From contig JBMNOD010000026.1 of the NCBI GenBank assembly GCA_050942875.1, positions 1-41,246 on the forward strand: a stretch of 41,246 bases of DNA, written 5' to 3'. Numbering within the stretch: the first letter of the stretch is position 1; each line of letters starts with the position of its first letter. Both the position numbers and the translations under genes were made by a program. Origin of the DNA: JAAZAI01 sp050942875 (GTDB lineage: Bacteria; Verrucomicrobiota; Kiritimatiellia; RFP12; UBA3636). Below the pieces are notes generated by a model. That model was not told where the DNA came from. It did not search any database and worked only from the letters and a program-made list of their open reading frames with translations. Shown here in pieces: positions 40,336 through 41,246 of this stretch.

Positions 40336-41100
40336 ATGGCCCTGTTCCACGCAAATTTCCACTCTGAAGTCCTCGGCATGCAATCAAGCGCGGAGGTGAT
40401 CCTTCCCGAGCGCCCAGACCCCGCGCGAAAGCTCCCCGTGCTCTACCTCTTGCATGGACTTTCCGACGATCATACGATCTGGCAGCGACGCACGTCGATC
40501 GAACGCTACGCCTCGTCGTACTACCTCGCCGTCGTCATGCCCAACGCGCACCGCTCGTTCTACACCGACATGAAGCACGGTCGGCCGTACTTCACCTACA
40601 TGACGCAGGAGCTGCCGAATCTGATGGAATCCTTCTTCCCGTTTTCGACCCGCCGCGAGGATCGCTTCGTGGCCGGCCTGTCGATGGGCGGCTATGGCGC
40701 GTTCAAGATCGCGATCAACCTCCCGGAGCGCTATGCGGCGGGCGCCTCGCTCTCGGGCTTGCTGGACATCGTCTGCGCCTGGGCGCGCAACGCCGAGTTC
40801 TTCCCCAATGTCTTTGGCAAGGGCGAGGCTGTCGCGGATCCGCCGGACAACATCCTGTCGTCGGCAAGGCGGCTTGTCGAACAGACGCCAAAGGCGTTGT
40901 GGCCGAAGCTCTACCAGTTCTGCGGCACCGAGGACCACCTCTATCCGACCAACATCACGTTCAAGGACTTCTCCCGCAAGATCGGCCTTCCTGTGGACTA
41001 TTCCGAAGGCCCTGGCGGCCATACCTGGGATGTCTGGGACAATCAAATCCAGAAGGTGCTCGCCTGGTTGCCGCTGGCGGAAAACACGGCGAAGGACTAG
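40336..41100 (+). CDS. Esterase, EstA/esterase D type (PF00756)
   Basis: A 254-residue serine esterase without signal peptide, so cytoplasmic. Seen: LPVLYLLHGLSDDHTIWQRR near residue 34, PNAHRSFYTDM, the nucleophile elbow VAGLSMGGYGAFK near 117, an Asp in CGTEDHLYPTN and the His in GGHTWDVWDNQ near 235, giving a full triad. Relatives are tributyrin or S-formylglutathione-type esterases and xylan-linked acyl esterases. AAAGGA lies 8 bp before ATG 40336, inside the end of the previous gene, suggesting co-transcription. Confidence 0.87.
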   Translation: MALFHANFHSEVLGMQSSAEVILPERPDPARKLPVLYLLHGLSDDHTIWQRRTSIERYASSYYLAVVMPNAHRSFYTDMKHGRPYFTYMTQELPNLMESFFPFSTRREDRFVAGLSMGGYGAFKIAINLPERYAAGASLSGLLDIVCAWARNAEFFPNVFGKGEAVADPPDNILSSARRLVEQTPKALWPKLYQFCGTEDHLYPTNITFKDFSRKIGLPVDYSEGPGGHTWDVWDNQIQKVLAWLPLAENTAKD

Positions 41101-41149
41101 CGTGCTGAATTGTTGATAGCTTTCCCTGGATTCGTGTGTTCGATTTGCC

Positions 41150-41246
41150 ATGATATCGCGCATGAAACCACTCCTCGACCTCCCCCTTCCCGACTCCGAC
41201 CGCAAGGAACTTGAACGCCGCGCCAACTCGAAGACCGTCAAGGCGC
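41150..41246 (+). CDS. Start of a possible IS630-type transposase, cut by the window edge
   Basis: An open frame from ATG 41150 or 41162 runs off the right edge. The visible residues (LPLPDSDRKELERRANSKTV, then KA) resemble the N-terminus of IS630-family transposases, where a D/E-R-x-x-L-E-x-x-A-R-S pattern precedes the helix-turn-helix. Only 28-32 codons are available, so this is tentative. No copy of the MITE terminal repeat is seen in the 49 bp upstream. Confidence 0.35.
   Translation, partial: MISRMKPLLDLPLPDSDRKELERRANSKTVKA

Overview
The window is GC-rich bacterial chromosome, probably from the PVC superphylum (Kiritimatiellota, Lentisphaerota or Verrucomicrobiota). That is an inference from content: two uroporphyrinogen-decarboxylase-like proteins unrelated to haem genes, a XylR-type regulator beside glycoside hydrolases, a triple LamG_3 secreted protein, a PPi-type phosphofructokinase and many dispersed intergenic repeats. 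No rRNA, tRNA or CRISPR array was seen.

Layout. 1-4.2 kb: a decayed block of secreted proteins of unknown function, with an EF-hand-bearing family (one copy open at the left edge, one truncated), an exact-period 1145-bp tandem gene duplication and a frameshifted hydrolase stub. 4.2-5.3 kb: ilvE on the minus strand. 5.3-5.8 kb: a short inverted-repeat element. 6-8 kb: a URO-D-like gene and a truncated GH38 mannosidase. 8.1-13.8 kb: a housekeeping run (L,D-transpeptidase, ruvA, purM, esterase, DUF721/DciA, comEC). 13.8-14.9 kb: a repeat-rich island around a small XRE/zinc-ribbon gene, preceded by six TTATCAA heptamers. 14.9-18.6 kb: minus-strand htpG-lepB-small membrane protein, and a YugP-type peptidase. 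18.6-19.6 kb: gene-poor repeats. 19.6-21.2 kb: a sugar-isomerase-like remnant and a CE7 acetyl esterase.

21.2-31.7 kb is a carbohydrate island. A BadF-type amino-sugar kinase, murQ and a XylR/AraC regulator form one plus-strand operon. GH42, an AGE-family epimerase, a triple-LamG protein and a GH50/agarase-like enzyme follow with ATGA overlaps or very short gaps. Three promoters here share an AAAG-N5-CTTT-type inverted repeat 23-24 bp upstream of the -10, which suggests one local regulon.

31.8-32.6 kb holds the most striking DNA structure. A second copy of the 5.3-kb element has 14-bp terminal inverted repeats and a perfect 8-bp target duplication, and is itself interrupted by a 147-bp palindromic MITE with a TA target duplication. 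The first copy preserves the empty site. The right part carries a Gfo/Idh/MocA oxidoreductase, a GH39 hydrolase, PPi-phosphofructokinase, class I DAHP synthase coupled to a second URO-D-like gene, a CPBP membrane protease, an orphan hydrogenase-small-subunit-like Fe-S protein, an esterase and, at the right edge, the possible start of an IS630-type transposase.
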